Source: Chitinophagaceae bacterium (GTDB taxonomy: Bacteria > Bacteroidota > Bacteroidia > Chitinophagales > Chitinophagaceae). From it: a stretch of DNA of 13,729 nucleotides. The notes under the pieces were generated by a model, which did not search any database, was not told the DNA's origin, and saw only the letters and a program-made list of their open reading frames with translations. The translations under genes were made by a program, and so were the position numbers. The stretch is from assembly GCA_025455665.1 (NCBI GenBank), contig JALOMC010000127.1, positions 1 to 13,729 on the forward strand. Direction: 5' to 3'. Below, one piece after another: positions 13,475-13,729 of the stretch (its first letter is position 1; every line of letters begins with the position of its first letter).

Positions 13475-13729
13475 GCGTTTCATCATATCGCGGCGGGTAT
13501 TGCCACCAAAAATGCCGTTGCTGCTGGCAGAGCGGTTCAGGTTGATGCCGATTTTGAAAGTGGCCGTCCAGTAGGTTGTACAGCTGGCGGGCCAGTGCAG
13601 CCTGTGCTGGCGAAAGGTATTGGGCAAACAGGTTGGGATCTACCCATTCCGCTCTCGATACATCGTCGATATAGTCGCCGTGGTAGCCAAGTGCTGTGCG
13701 CTTATTTACCTCAAACCGAAGGGTCAGCT
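13454..13729 (-). pseudogene. 3' end of a probable outer-membrane beta-barrel protein, frameshifted
   Basis: Reading the - strand from the window edge, one frame gives LTLRFEVNKRTALGYHGDY then IDDVSRAEWVDPNLFAQYLS and QAALARQLYN. This resembles the DYLDDVS/VDP pattern of Bacteroidota outer-membrane barrel proteins (DUF6089-like), and it holds to about 13575. From about 13570 the plausible continuation is in another frame, YWTATFKIGINLNR then SASSNGIFGGNTRRDMMKRL, stopping at TAA 13456-13454; this looks like a final barrel strand and short tail. Neither frame makes sense through the whole stretch, so a small deletion or insertion near 13566-13580 is inferred. The family assignment is tentative because only the C-terminus is present. 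The gene is convergent with the winged-helix regulator and overlaps its end by 21 bases. Confidence 0.45.

Overview
The window looks like chromosomal DNA of a Bacteroidota bacterium, most likely of the Chitinophagaceae type. The grounds are a TonB-dependent receptor with an N-terminal carboxypeptidase-regulatory-like domain, a 2TM-domain protein, an AtpB with a long His-rich, signal-peptide-like N-terminus, a near-absence of Shine-Dalgarno sequences, and Bacteroidota-type promoter matches (TTTG, about 20 bases, TAnnTTTG). Species cannot be named from sequence alone. No tRNA, rRNA or CRISPR array was seen.

Layout. 1-2342: the 3' end of an unidentified gene, then a complete ABC exporter with fused membrane and ATPase domains, on the + strand. 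2343-3890: an AT-rich island with a TPR-containing gene and a small uncharacterised gene, both on the - strand. 3916-4724: a REP-associated tyrosine transposase (RAYT) relic flanked on both sides, in opposite orientation, by palindromic REP-like elements. 4736-5138: non-coding DNA with three strong inverted repeats. 5139-7907: the ATP synthase genes atpB-atpE-atpF-atpH, closed by a bidirectional terminator. 7973-8401: a two-CBS-domain protein on the - strand. 8568-13474: a + strand run of a TonB-dependent receptor, a 2TM protein, a secreted helical protein, two tandem paralogous membrane proteins and a winged-helix regulator. 13454-13729: the 3' end of a probable outer-membrane beta-barrel gene on the - strand.

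The atp genes encode the membrane sector of ATP synthase (a, c, b) plus the delta subunit of the stalk; F1 alpha and gamma do not follow atpH here. The 8.5-13.5 kb block starts from a good promoter and may form one or two transcription units coupling an outer-membrane receptor, envelope proteins and a small MarR/HTH_34-like regulator.

The most notable points are: (i) the RAYT with matching inverted REP-like flanks and an internal TAG; (ii) reading-frame breaks in atpB and in the terminal barrel gene, and an abnormal C-terminal tail on atpE; (iii) a terminator-like stem with a T-tract at the atpE 3' end, which could set c-subunit stoichiometry; (iv) two different adjacent tandem repeats (7-mer and 6-mer) filling the atpB-atpE spacer; (v) a tandem pair of membrane paralogs linked to a winged-helix regulator. 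No wholly new defence or metabolic system can be demonstrated from the sequence.
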